NCBI RefSeq assembly: GCF_000003815.2
Contig: NC_049981.1
Location: forward strand, 25,417,875 to 25,481,874
Direction of reading: 5' to 3'
Length of the DNA: 64,000 nt
DNA from: Branchiostoma floridae
Lineage: Eukaryota; Chordata; Leptocardii; Amphioxiformes; Branchiostomatidae
The translations under genes were made by a program, and so were the position numbers. This document shows, in pieces, positions 29,101 to 43,793 of the stretch. A model generated the notes under the pieces. The model was not told the origin of the DNA, made no database searches, and saw only the letters and a program-made list of their open reading frames with translations. Within the stretch, counting starts at the first letter, position 1, and the number at the start of each line of letters is the position of its first letter.

Positions 29101-30620
29101 TGGAACACTAATCATGGAAGTTACAAAACAAAATGATGATACCGGTACATAATGATGAATAACTACATGTATGTTTCCCTTCATGAAGTTGAAACATTGT
29201 TTTGCTTGATTTCTTCTTCTCCAAAGAAAGTATTGTTCTGTGTTATACATGCATTAGAGATGTGTTGGTTACCATTGTGTTTTGTTGGTTTACTACAGAA
29301 TGAGAAACAAAGAGAGAGCATTTTGAAGCTCATCCTTGCAAATGAAGTAGTAAGTATCTTTCTATGTCTTTCTTAAGTTTCTGTGCAGGGTAACTCCTTC
29401 CCAGGATTTCAAAGTCAACTTTATTCTCAATTCAAATGTATTTATTATTATTGAGAGCATTAGATATATTACAAACATTCATGTTTACATGAAGACTATA
29501 TATCAACTGCCTTACTTTCTGCCAGTTTTGTACTTAATCTCCAAGCAGTGGTGGCAAAATCGTGACATTTTCCTAGCTGTCAATTTCTGTATAACTATAA
29601 GCTGCCTCCCTAACATGGTCATCTGTGGAAAGATGTAGGAGATCTTTGGGGCAACCTGTTTTTGGTTCCCCTTGTGCTCTGTTAAAGTGAACAGTAAAAA
29701 GAAGGTGTGTAGAAATGGACAGCTAGGTAAACTATTTTTCCTCTTAACATCTGCTTGTAAATAAGTCAAACTGATTTGTTTTTTAAAAAATCCCTTAGGT
29801 CTCAGAGGATGTTAACTTGAGGAAAATTGCTGAGCAGACCGACGCATGTTCAGGCAGTGACTTGAGGGAGGTCTGTCGCAACGCCTCGGTGTACCGGGTA
29901 CGCGATCTGATGAAAGAAGAAAAGGCGAAGGAGGACAAACAACAGGAACAACAAGACCAACAGCAAACAGATCAGCAGGTGCAAGATGAGGCTGGAGCAA
30001 CAGGGGGCGCTCTTGAGGGTGCTGTGGGAGGCGCCACGGAAAAGTGAGTCGTCCTGACGTGATGTTGAGTTGTCTTATTTCTATGCAAAAGTAAACAATG
30101 ATGTGTACCTCTGAAGAAGCTGGTTGCACCAATTATGTATTGGCTATGGGGTTAGGCAGCAGGGAAAAGGTTGTGTCATCATTGTTTCCCCATTCTTGTC
30201 ATTTTTTTAAACTGACCACAGCATTTATGATAGGTAGTGTGCTTCATGTGATACATGTAGGTTCCCAACTGAGTCATTACCAAGACTTTAAAATTGGTAC
30301 TCCTTTCTCTGGTTAGTACTGAGCAATTATTAGAAAGAATATGATAGTGGAAACATAGTGCTTGCCCAGTGAACACTTACCCAGCTCTGTAGCCCAAGGA
30401 CTAAGAAAATAGAGATGAGTGCCGCCCTTTACACCATGTGGTATGGGAAGGACTTAAACTTTATCACTCTTTCCCGACCTACAGACCTGAAGAGTCACAA
30501 ACAGAGAATGGTCAGCCAGCTCTCCGGCCGATCACCATGGCGGATTTGCAGTTAGCTGTCAACAAACTGAAAGACACCAAGAACACTGCTTCTGACCACA
30601 CCAGAAATATGTACAGTTGA
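26198..30620 (+). CDS. ATAD1: ATAD1/Msp1 membrane-anchored AAA ATPase
   Basis: ATAD1 (Msp1, thorase) is an AAA ATPase on the outer mitochondrial and peroxisomal membranes that extracts mislocalised tail-anchored proteins. Exons: 26198-26353, 26838-26879, 27332-27509, 27989-28146, 28476-28618, 28932-29028, 29299-29349, 29799-30043, 30485-30620, in phase, 401 aa (human 361). A membrane segment (about residues 13-35) precedes [13 protein letters not shown]. Walker A is GPPGCGKT (131-138), followed by [14 protein letters not shown] and [10 protein letters not shown]; Walker B is IIFIDEID (186-193), then [11 protein letters not shown] and [11 protein letters not shown]-rich insertion (about 315-356) precedes the C-terminal helix. 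The start could instead be the in-frame ATG at 26222 (MSKSQAF). Confidence 0.94.
26947..27195. repeat. CA-rich imperfect microsatellite
   Basis: About 250 bp of interrupted (CA)n with cagaga and atacac variants lie in the ATAD1 intron before exon 27332-27509. Nothing else was noted in it. Confidence 0.85.
30255..30460 (+). repeat. SINE-like repeat (family A), diverged copy
   Basis: The copy shows ctgagtcattaccaagactt, then gttagtactgagcaatta, and gagatgagtgccgccctt. These match in order the copy at 6690-6915. It lies in the last ATAD1 intron. Confidence 0.5.
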
Positions 30621-33600
30621 AAACCAAACAAACCCAGCCCTCAGTCTTCTTAGCGTAGGTTTCTTCTGTCCTTAGAAGATACAGGCTTTAACTGCATCCA
30701 AAACATAATACATCTTCTGATGCAGGGCTCAGATTATCACCTGCATATGCGGGTTAGTGCAGGTAAAATTAAAAAGTTTAAACCTGTGCCAAACCTGTAC
30801 CAGCCAACAGCCCCACAGAACTGGGTGTGTAAGTGAATGTGGATTTTTACTAACAATATTCACTAGATCTATTATTGTATATTTTGGGCCCTGTAGGGCA
30901 AGTAAATTCACTGTGTACTAGCAACAAGTTATTTCAAAATGCTACATTTATTATTATCATTTGACATCATCAAGGTTATACTGCCTTATGGGTTGACATA
31001 CCCTTTTGTTAGCTGATGTACAAGGCAGGGATGCACTAGGTCTCCCGTTTGACTGAATGATGTAAATCACTGTTTACATTATAACAATGTAATGTTACGT
31101 CAATGTAATGTCTTGTAAAATTCTTTGCTTTTATAGTTTTAAGTTGCAATTCAAAAGAATGTTTTAATACATGTACTACATATGTATGTACATCATGAAA
31201 TAAGTTATACAATTGTATGCAGAATTTCTGATCAGGATCTAAGAAAGTTGATTTCTAGAACAAAGGCCTTTAAGTGATGTAGCTACTCTGCATTGACTCT
31301 CGCTGCTCTAAAGGAGAATAGAAATATCTAATACCGGTAGTCTGAATCTTTAAAATCTAATCTAAAATTTCAGGTACATTGTGTATTACTGTAACCTGTT
31401 GAAAGAAAGAATTTCATTTTTGCCTTAAGCAAATTGTCAAGGCTGAGATATGAAAGTAAGCTATAAATTATAATCAAGATTACTCAGTCCAAAGGTTCCT
31501 TGTGTACTTAAGGAAATGTACAGTTGTTAGAGATAGCTTGGCATCCGTCATATTCCAGCTCTGGTTCACTCTTCCAATCACTTCTACGCATATTAGTCTG
31601 GCCCGAGTCCCCATTGAAACATTTTGTCCTTACATTCTGCATTATTTTGAGCATCAAGTATTTCACAGCAGCAGCGTAATGAGAATTGAGCTTCTGAAAA
31701 CCTGTTTCAACCCTGTTTCAATTCTGTTCAATTCAAAACAGTCATGTCTGTTGCCCACCTATATTTTTGGCAAATATTCAAATGCCAAATCCTTTTTGTA
31801 TCAATGGTTGCCATCTAGCTGCCGACCTAAGGTCTTGGAAGAAACTTACATTCGCCTGATGATGATGGTTGCCAGACTATTCTACAGGAAAGTGATCAGA
31901 AGAGGGATTTGTAGTTAGAATCGGATGGATGCCAGGCTAGATATGTGAAATGGCAACTGAACACCCTGCTGTAGCCTGACTAAATTACTCTTCTTTAGTT
32001 CTAGAAGCCGGCTAACAAGTCTGGAGAACTGGAAAAGTCCAATCCTGTTGATCATGCTTCACTCCAACTGGAAATGATTACTTTACATGTTTAGTATGTG
32101 TTAGCAGTGGACCATGCTGTCTGAATTAAATGATATTACAATTCAGTGAAAAGATTTTGGCTATTGTATAATTTCAGTGCATTGTGTAAATTTATAATGG
32201 AAAGAAAAGGAAATTATGTGGGCTTCAATGGTTCCTTATTCATTGTGTGCTACTTCTACAGCTAGCTTATCTTCAACTATACACTTCTTCTTCTTCATCT
32301 TGAGTGCCCTCAATCTTTGTCGTAGATTATTACGGCACTTTTGGATGGGCGCATTAGCCGGTGCAGGCTGACACTGAGAAAATCCTGTGCAATACTTAAT
32401 ACTGCTGACATTACCAAACAACAATGATTCAACATATTATACCACAAGAAGACAGCTCAACAACTCAAGCACATTTTTATTCTTATAGCATACAGAAAAT
32501 TATGTGTGTAAGAAAAAACATTCATGCACATTAGCCTTTAGGATATAACATACTACTTTTTATCTACATAAAGCTCGCTGTGCTGTAAGGTAGAAAGACA
32601 AGTCATTTATTCTTGACTGGAAAAAACTGCAATCTATTTTTATTTTTAAAAGTTTCTGTCACAGTGTTAACTTGAAAAAATTTTGTGGCAATCTTCTCCA
32701 GAAACTAATCTGTGACCAGTATCAACATGTAGCCATCTGAAGCAGAATTCAAGCTCCGAATATCTGATAAATGGCACATGGTCTGATTTCATATAAAAAC
32801 TTCTGCAAGTTCTGCATAGTTCATGACATGTGGTATTTTCTGTATAAAAACATGGAAAATGACAGAAGTCAGCTCCTTATGCCAGTTATGGTGTGAAAAA
32901 ATATATTGTTACTTAGTCAGTTAGTGCCACTGGCATATGCAAGAAGCTATAGCATGCAAGTTTTTACAAAAAACCCTAACTTGTGAAAACATGTTATGTC
33001 TACATTACTGAATACAAAAAGACAAAAGCAATCATCATCAGGTATCATTAGATTCAATACACATTTTGTTAAAACAGATAAAAAAGTTATGAAAACAATT
33101 TTTAAATATGGCAGTGAGCCATAAATTGAAAACATTCTTGTGTACCATAGTGCACTGCATATCAAGCTGTATATCAGCCAGGTCAAATGAGCAACTTGCA
33201 GGTACTGGTTATATGGTTATATACTATTAGGCTAGCCCCTGAGGCATCACCAAAAACAAGTGGGTGTACTTCCAAAACTGAAGTCTACTATAAGACAAAG
33301 TACATTACAATTTATGTAGAGGTATGACTCAGACATCAGTATAAAACCAATGTACAAATCGGGTAATACATAAAACTTTCCTCAGCTCCAAGATAGGCAT
33401 GTATCCAAACAGCAAATATTCACAAAGACAGACGTTATGAGATCACAACGTGTTTGTAGGTTGGATTTTGGACAAGCTAAAAACAAAACAGTTTTTCTCC
33501 ATTCCAAGGAACAAGGACACTACACACTCCTACATCTTTTGGCAGGTACCCTGTAGAATTCATTTATCATTGACAGAAAATCAACTACTGGCACTACAAG

Positions 33601-34551
33601 GACAGTCTGTTTTTCTTGGTAGAAATTCTCTTTTAACCCCATTTTCACTTAAATTTCAAAAACTCCCATCATGCCTTCTTCAGCATCATCCTCTACTCTG
33701 TCACTTTGTTTTGTTTTGTTGCCCCTGCCCTCATATTCTACTAGAAAACTTGGAACATATAACTGTAAAGCAGAGCTACAAGTGGGAACAGCACTTTCTC
33801 GGTGTTACCTGTGTTTCCATAGTTGTGTCAGGTATACCTGCTTGTAAGCTACTGACAAGCCTTGTCCAAGTAAACTTGTTTTTTTTCTTCACTACCACAG
33901 TCAACTTTCTCACTGGTATAGTGTGGTGTTAAAGCAAGTAGAATGTAGCCCCAAACATTGAATTGATTTAACATTTACCATAGTTCGCTTGCATGTTCCC
34001 TGTTGTCTATTCATAAAAATCCCTGCAAATTTTCTGATCCATACAGCCTCCTTAATCCATTGTGGGCCTCTCCCAAAATTGACTGTGGTTTTGAAAAAAT
34101 GTCTTCATACCGGTATCTTAAACTCAAGAACAGGTCACACCAATATAATTTCTTGGTTATCAGACATCTTATGTCAATTTTATGGACTTTTTAGCCAGTG
34201 GATATCATGAAAACGGAGTTGGGAAGAAAACTGACATCTGACTCTGTTCACTCCCTTCAACTGTGTTGCACCAAGATACAGACTAAAAAATAGATTCTTC
34301 ACTTTTGTTCTTTCACGTCATCTTTGACATTGAAATATTCTCTGACATATAAGCGTACGTTTTCTGATAAATGTTTTTGTAATCCACTTCCCATCAGCCT
34401 GTTTTAATGTTGATACTGGTATTCCAATTATTTCTTCTGTTAAAATCCAAGAACCTGGAAACTAAATTGGTGTGGCCTTATGTTTGTCATCTGCAAGCAT
34501 ACTGATCGACCGACTGTTCTTCAACTCAAGCCAGGCAGGTGGTGCAGGTGT
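30621..34551. other. ATAD1 3' flank and LITAF-like gene 3' UTR (convergent genes)
   Basis: ATAD1 (plus) and the first LITAF-like gene (minus) converge here. A minus-strand AATAAA (TTTATT, about 32476-32481) could end a roughly 2.1 kb 3' UTR of the LITAF-like gene. The plus-strand open frames at 31502-31918 and 33450-33932 show no family features and look like chance. One minus-strand frame (32236-32405) is listed separately. Confidence 0.4.
32236..32378 (-). other. Possible orphan terminal coding exon, unknown
   Basis: On the minus strand a good acceptor (GGATTTTCTCAG) is followed by an open frame starting CQPAPANAPIQKCRNN, running through a basic stretch LRQRLRALKMKKKKC and ending at a stop near 32236. 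Composition looks protein-like, but no family is recognised and no upstream partner exon was found. It could be chance, a degraded transposon ORF or an alternative exon. Confidence 0.2.
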
Positions 34552-37856
<3,305 letters not shown>

Positions 37857-40330
37857 CTCTGTGTATGTCCTGTTTTCTTGAAGACATAAGAAGAAAATTA
37901 GGACAGAAGATGGAAATATTGAAATGCACACATTTGGGATAACAACTGGAAGATTCAGACTGACCATTGTAACCTGAAAACAAATAATATGCCAGAAATG
38001 GCAGCTGGTCATAGAGTCCAATTTCAACTTCTATTGATGAATTTTGACTGTTTTCTAGCAACCTGAGCCTGGCCAAGACTACTGCCATCTTGATATACTA
38101 CTAGTAACTAGTACCACAGTCTGAATAATATACAAATGAGTCAGAATGATACATGTGTCTGCTACATTTTAAGCCTGTAAAAGTAACCGTTTTTTTTCTA
38201 TCTTAGAGCTGGCCTTGCAAAAAATCAACTAGAATTTCGAACATTGACACATTGTGGAAGGGGGAATCTACTTCACTTCACTCCATTATACTGACCAACA
38301 GTATGTCACCCCACTCCTTTTGGGGTACAACATTGTATAACAACCAGCACAGCAAGCATTCCACACAGAACAGGACTGGTGTTCAGTTTGAGTTTGAACC
38401 ATACATTATACAAGACATTTGACATGATTGCCTTGACCTGACAGATGGTCAATGGATAACCTTCTAGCTTGTTTGACCTCTGTGCCCGAACATCCGAATA
38501 CATGTCAAAGAGATACCAATTGCAATGTTTTTGGCTCCATAACCATCTTAATAATCTTAATTCCTCTTAATGTAATGTAACATAAATGGCCCTACTGTAT
38601 CAAAAGGAACAAGGAAAGCACATTGATCATCTGTGCAATGTGCAGAGGAACAGTTATACTTATGTATGCACCCTGGCAGGGTTCCAACCCTTTAAGCATG
38701 TGTCATGTGCACAATTATGGGGCCAAAAACAGGGAGACATCAAATGGACTACAGTCAAACCTGTCTATAGCGGCCACTCAAGGGACTGGTCAAAATCGGC
38801 CACTATAGAGAGGTGGCCACTATAGAGAATATGCTAATTAATTGAACTCAAGCAATAAGTTACACATGGTTCTAGTACCCACTGATCTTTATTCACATAA
38901 TACAGTACTGTACATGTACTGCAATGATTTTTACACTATATGTATTAAGAAAACAAAAGCTATAAAAAGTTTTAAATGTTCTACAGTTGATATTGTCTGA
39001 AGAGACCGGTATAGTCATATTTCTTTGATCTTTCGTCTTGTATCCTTTGATGCTTCGCCGTCCGGGCCGTGTGTTCCCGCTCGCGTTCACACGTCAGATT
39101 CGCCCATTATGCTAATGTGGTACTCACAAGAAAAGTCTCGTCATTTTAGACTTATCTCTTAATAAATGTAAGAATAAAATCCACCATAGTCACCAAATTC
39201 ATATCATTTTGTCTTTGTAACAATTTATTTAGAAAGTTTTTGTGATGTAAATCAACCTAAGTGATAGTGTATTAGAACGTAACTTTAACACAATTTACCT
39301 CCGTAATATTGGTGTCGTCTATTGACCTCATATGACCTCGTTTGTCAGCGGGTATGGGTAGCACCAGTTTACGAAGTTTTGTTTTGAAAATAAGTCAAAG
39401 AGGTTTTAAATCCGGCGTAGGGTGATGATACGGCCGCTGTATATGGCCGAACGCGTGCCGTAACATAGATCAGCGGTCCGCCTGGCCGTAATCGGCAGTG
39501 TTTTTGTACCTGCGGGACCGGAAATCGTGTGGCCGTGGCCGCGTTGGACAGGTGGCCGCTAAGCCTATTTCTTAATCATTACGAATCCAAGGGACCGACA
39601 AAAAGTGGCCACTATGGGCAGGTGGCCGTTATGCAATGGTGGCGCTAATACAGGTTTGACTATTAGTTTTACAAGTTACAAGTCAAGCTTTGGAAGAACT
39701 TAAAATCTGTAACGTTACAGCTATAAAGTCTTATCTCTGCTAAGACAGGCCAGTAAAATGGTTTTTTTTAAACCTCATTGGCCCCTCATAGTAGACTTCC
39801 CATAATTCTAGAGGAGAAAGGCACACTGACCCTGAAATATAGGTCAACAGTGTAACGTTACAGAGCAATTTACTGATCTATGAAGATGAACTGTAACTTT
39901 GACCTCGGATTTGTCACTAATACAACTTGGATCTGAACCGAATGATGACAGTGGCAATCTCTCGGTAACTGGAACTTCCCCTGACTTTTTCAAGACATGC
40001 AAGAAGGGAGGGGCTTGGGCTAGACTTGGGGCTGTTTACGTTCTACTGCAATGCCACGTTATGAGCTTCAAAATTTCAGCTTTGGAGACCACAAGGACAG
40101 ATAATATATCTCTTGATGCTCATTGAAGTGTTCAAATTTGTATTATGGTTCGGTTCACAATCCACTGGATCGTTTGTGGGTTTAACACAAAACATCATCA
40201 AAAGTGTATATTTCGGTCGCCTGGCGAAGCAACATGTCGATTGTTATCGGGTCTTAAATCATATATATTTTGCAGCTGTCAATGGTAATGCGTAATCTCA
40301 GATGATTCAGAAAGTGTTATATGTACTTAC
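37857..40330 (-). other. Presumed 5' UTR intron of LITAF-like paralogue 1
   Basis: An acceptor (CAAGAAAACAG) precedes the start codon by about 14 nt, so the coding exon is not the first. The interval contains the transposon at 38752-39661 and no supported gene; the plus-strand frame at 39899-40126 has no family features. Confidence 0.4.
38752..39661. mobile_element. Nonautonomous DNA transposon with CAGTCAAACCTGT-type termini
   Basis: The left end (cagtcaaacctgt then ctatagcggccactc) and the right end read in reverse complement (tagtcaaacctgtattagcg) form terminal inverted repeats. Internal copies of ggccactatagag/ctatgggcaggtggcc add subterminal inverted repeats. Length is about 910 bp, with no transposase; the target-site duplication is unclear. 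Base composition (CG-rich) differs from the flanks. The superfamily is not assigned. Confidence 0.75.
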
Positions 40331-40400
40331 CTCACAACTGTGACTACACTAGAACCAAGAAACCTTAGAATCAGACGTGTCACAAGAAGAAGAAGCGAGG
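40331..40400 (-). other. Candidate noncoding first exon of LITAF-like paralogue 1
   Basis: On the minus strand a consensus donor (GTTGTGAG|GTAAGTAC; exon edge 40331) lies upstream of the coding exon's 5' acceptor and could supply the missing 5' UTR. The 5' end is not determined. Confidence 0.35.
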
Positions 40401-41683
40401 AGGAAGTTTTTCCTCAATTCCTGGGGCGGTGACTGGCGGAACGGGTCAGTCTTAATATTGGAATTCATAAGAAACAATAGGAAACCATATGAAGGAGGGT
40501 CGCCTCAGGCATTTTCTGACGATTTCTTCATTTCAAGGCCATATGTGGATTATTCTTTGTCAAATTATAGTGACCTGTCATGTTTAATCATCCAAACATA
40601 CTGCATTTCAGTAGGTTTGCTCCTCCTTCATGTGGATTCCTATAGTTTTCTGTGGATTCCTGTACTAAGGCTGACCGCTGGCGGAACCACAAATGCGCAA
40701 GACTAATTTGATCATGAATTATTCATGAACCTGATGACGTAGCATGTGAAAGCGGAATGGAGCATTCATCTCCAAGCAGATGCAGGGTTCTGGACCTGTC
40801 TTTTGCTGCGTTTTCAATTAAAGACCCACGATGTAACATTTTGACAACAAATTTGAAAATGTTCTCTACAACAAAACATTCATGTGACTGACATGTACAG
40901 CCACTTTTCAGTATATTTGCACCATCAGCCCACCCTAAGGAATCTACCCGTGTACACAATACTACAGATAGTTATATTGTTTACAACAGGAGGATGTAGT
41001 TTGGGCCTTGACTTTGACCTAGTTTTTGTACAATTCACAAACACCAGAAATACAAAATGATGATTCAAATATGCCGAAAATTTATTGATAGTAGATGGCA
41101 TTCACACAAGTGAATGTTCTGGAGGATATTGTCAATCTTGCATGACCAAATTTGTATGATACAATATGATCATTAACTTGTACGATACAGTAGGTTCATT
41201 AATGTCTGATACAAAGTAATAAAAAAATAATAAGTCGGAGCCGCACATTCCATTGAAGTTTGCTTTCGCCCCCACGAAGTTCGTATTTTTAGTTCGACAA
41301 AGTAATTATTGGCGTCAGTAACGTTATGTTTTTGTTACCTTCGGCAAGAGGGTTTATATGTTTTTATGTATTAGGTGTTAATGTGCATAAACATGCGTGC
41401 ATTCGTGGGTGCGCGTGTGTGTTTGAAAGTGGGCCTTTAAAAATGATTCCCTTATTTCACTACAACAGTGTTTATCTCTCTATTCAGCTGCATTGCGATT
41501 GAAAAAATATGTGGCGGAGATATGAGGTCCATTTTCCTGAAGATTTTCATATTTACCTACTTTTTATACTTAAACCAAGATAAAAGCTCATTGCTTAAAC
41601 CTGCTTCAGAGAAACCCCAAACAAACGACAGGAGAGCTCTGAGCTCTAGCGGGCGTATGATAGATTATGTTACATCTTCATTA

Positions 41684-42221
41684 GGCCACAGCAAGTAAAT
41701 TTTATGGATGACATCCTATGCAGACTACAAAAATAGTGCGATAGGGCGAAAAAAAATGGGTGAAAAAAACAAGATGGCTACATTTTCAAAAATAGGCACC
41801 ATAAAGTTGTGATGAATATTGTAACAAGAATTAAAGGGACAAAACATGGTATCAGAGCCAACAAGGCATTCATTCCTGTATTCAATACATGTACATGTAC
41901 TGGTGTGGTAAAGGTGACACTAGTGTGGTAGACTGGCATCACCAACAAAGTTGGTAAACCACACTCATGGCTTCCATATTGGTGTCACTTTTACAACTAT
42001 CCAATAAGTTTCATTTCTACAAGTACAGCCCTGGGTACCTTGCAAGTGTCACTTCTACAAGTACAATTATTAGGCTACAATACAACATATTTGCTCATTT
42101 TGGTACTTTATCGTCATGTTGACCATCCCTGCAGGAGAAAAAAAATCTTGTTTTTTTTCTGAAATCAGGCGAAAATTAATGCGCGCTCTGATGTCATCCA
42201 TAAAATTTACTTGCTGTGGCC
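41684..42221. mobile_element. MITE with perfect 32-bp TIRs and TTA target duplication
   Basis: The arms 41684-41715 (starting ggccacagcaagtaaatttt) and 42190-42221 are exact reverse complements over 32 bp. They are flanked by TTA at 41681-41683 and 42222-42224. The 538-bp interior has no transposase. A 3-bp TTA duplication and GG-starting termini fit PIF/Harbinger-type transposition. Perfect arms imply recent insertion. It lies in the interval between the two LITAF-like genes. Confidence 0.88.
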
Positions 42222-43793
42222 TTACACCCCCAAGGCCCAACACAAAGAGGCCGGTCTCGTCGCCAAAGCAACTCGGCCACACCTTCTAAACACGGGATCA
42301 TGTTTCATTACCATAGATCACGTGCTGTGGGCTTTATTTGTAGTGTACCTGTGCGGTGTCTTATCATACCTGTTGGGTAGGTGTGCCGTTTTTATTATTG
42401 TATACGATACCAAACTGTACCGTTAGATAAACTGTATATATTGGTCACGCTTACAGGGTCATATCAGGCTCTACTAAGGACAGCATTTGGGGCAGAAGAA
42501 GTTCCATGGTTTCCCTTTTGCTGGCGTCAAAACATCTTATCCTATTTGTAGTTGTATATGTAACTTGAGAATATATGCAACCGTGCTCGTACTCCTCACA
42601 TCCTAACTCCTCTGCCGATTTCAAATTGCCTTTATAGAGAGTGCTGTTTATTGCAATCGATGTCTTAGCCAGGTCTCCACTTACATGAACCCCACGGCTA
42701 TGTGTTCACAGACTCAGGTCTGGTAGTTTACAATAGCTCAACTTATGGGTGCAAAAATACACCATGTTTAAATGCATAGAAGAGCAGAGTTCGTGATGCA
42801 CGACGTATGACACAAAACTTCAGACAGACACTGTCAAGTGTATATTATGTGTTTGGAGGAAAACTGAAACGTTGAAGCTGAAGGTATTACTCACAAGACG
42901 AGGTAAAATACTTCATACATGACAGACCGTTATGCATGAGAGGGTAAGAATGGCATCAATAGAGTTTTGTTTACATCAGTCTTGTGGCTAGGAGACTCAA
43001 TTAATAGAATGTGCACGTCCTATGATGTTTAATGCACACGAGTCTTAGGTGTATTGTATATTTATGGTACCTTGCAAAGACTCATTCAGGTGACATATAG
43101 GCGGTATTTAGCACATGAAGTCATCTTTAAAATTCACTGAGAAAAACTACGGACACAAAAGTCACAACGAGATATTTCTTCCTGCTGAGTTTTCTGTTGA
43201 TTTGTATGGGCATTTGAGTTAAAAAGGCTTCAAACAAAGGAATAATTAGCAATTAGGTAGCTCTATGCTCACTACCCAGAAATTTTCCAAAACATAAAAA
43301 ATCGGTGCTGTCTCAGCATGTTCAAGGTGGCACTGAACTTGAAAATCATTCAAATTGCGACAAGACTGCAAATAGAGGCTACTTGGCTTGTTTTGTTCGT
43401 TTTTTTTTCTTCTTTGCTTTGTGGTATTTAGTGGAGAAGCTGAATCATATTGGGTCATGGTTAGGTTTTATATCCATGACCTTGTTTCAGCTCATTGATG
43501 CCATTTATCCTACGTCCTATTATCGTCATGAAAATTAGTTTTTAACAACATTTCAGGAATCTATTGCTGCATATACATCTACTATACCGTGTGGTGGTTT
43601 CTATTGACGAGTCGAATCCACAGTTTTGACTCGTTGCTATAACACGGACGTGGTACGCTTCCCTTCGCTAGGCCATGTCATGACGTGGCTGCTACCTGTC
43701 CTCCCCTGGTACAATCCATGAATTGTTTACTAGTAGCCCATACACCTACGTTTTTGCTACATCTCTTTGCTATTTTTACCTTTTTTTCATCAG

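Noticed and set aside
31502-31918. 138-codon plus-strand open frame downstream of ATAD1
   Set aside because: No recognised family, no splice context, composition typical of chance frames in a 3' flank.
33450-33932. 160-codon plus-strand open frame
   Set aside because: It lies antisense to the presumed LITAF 3' UTR, with no family features.
41468-41698. 76-codon plus-strand frame near the Harbinger-type MITE
   Set aside because: It runs into the MITE terminus, shows no transposase motifs and is probably chance.
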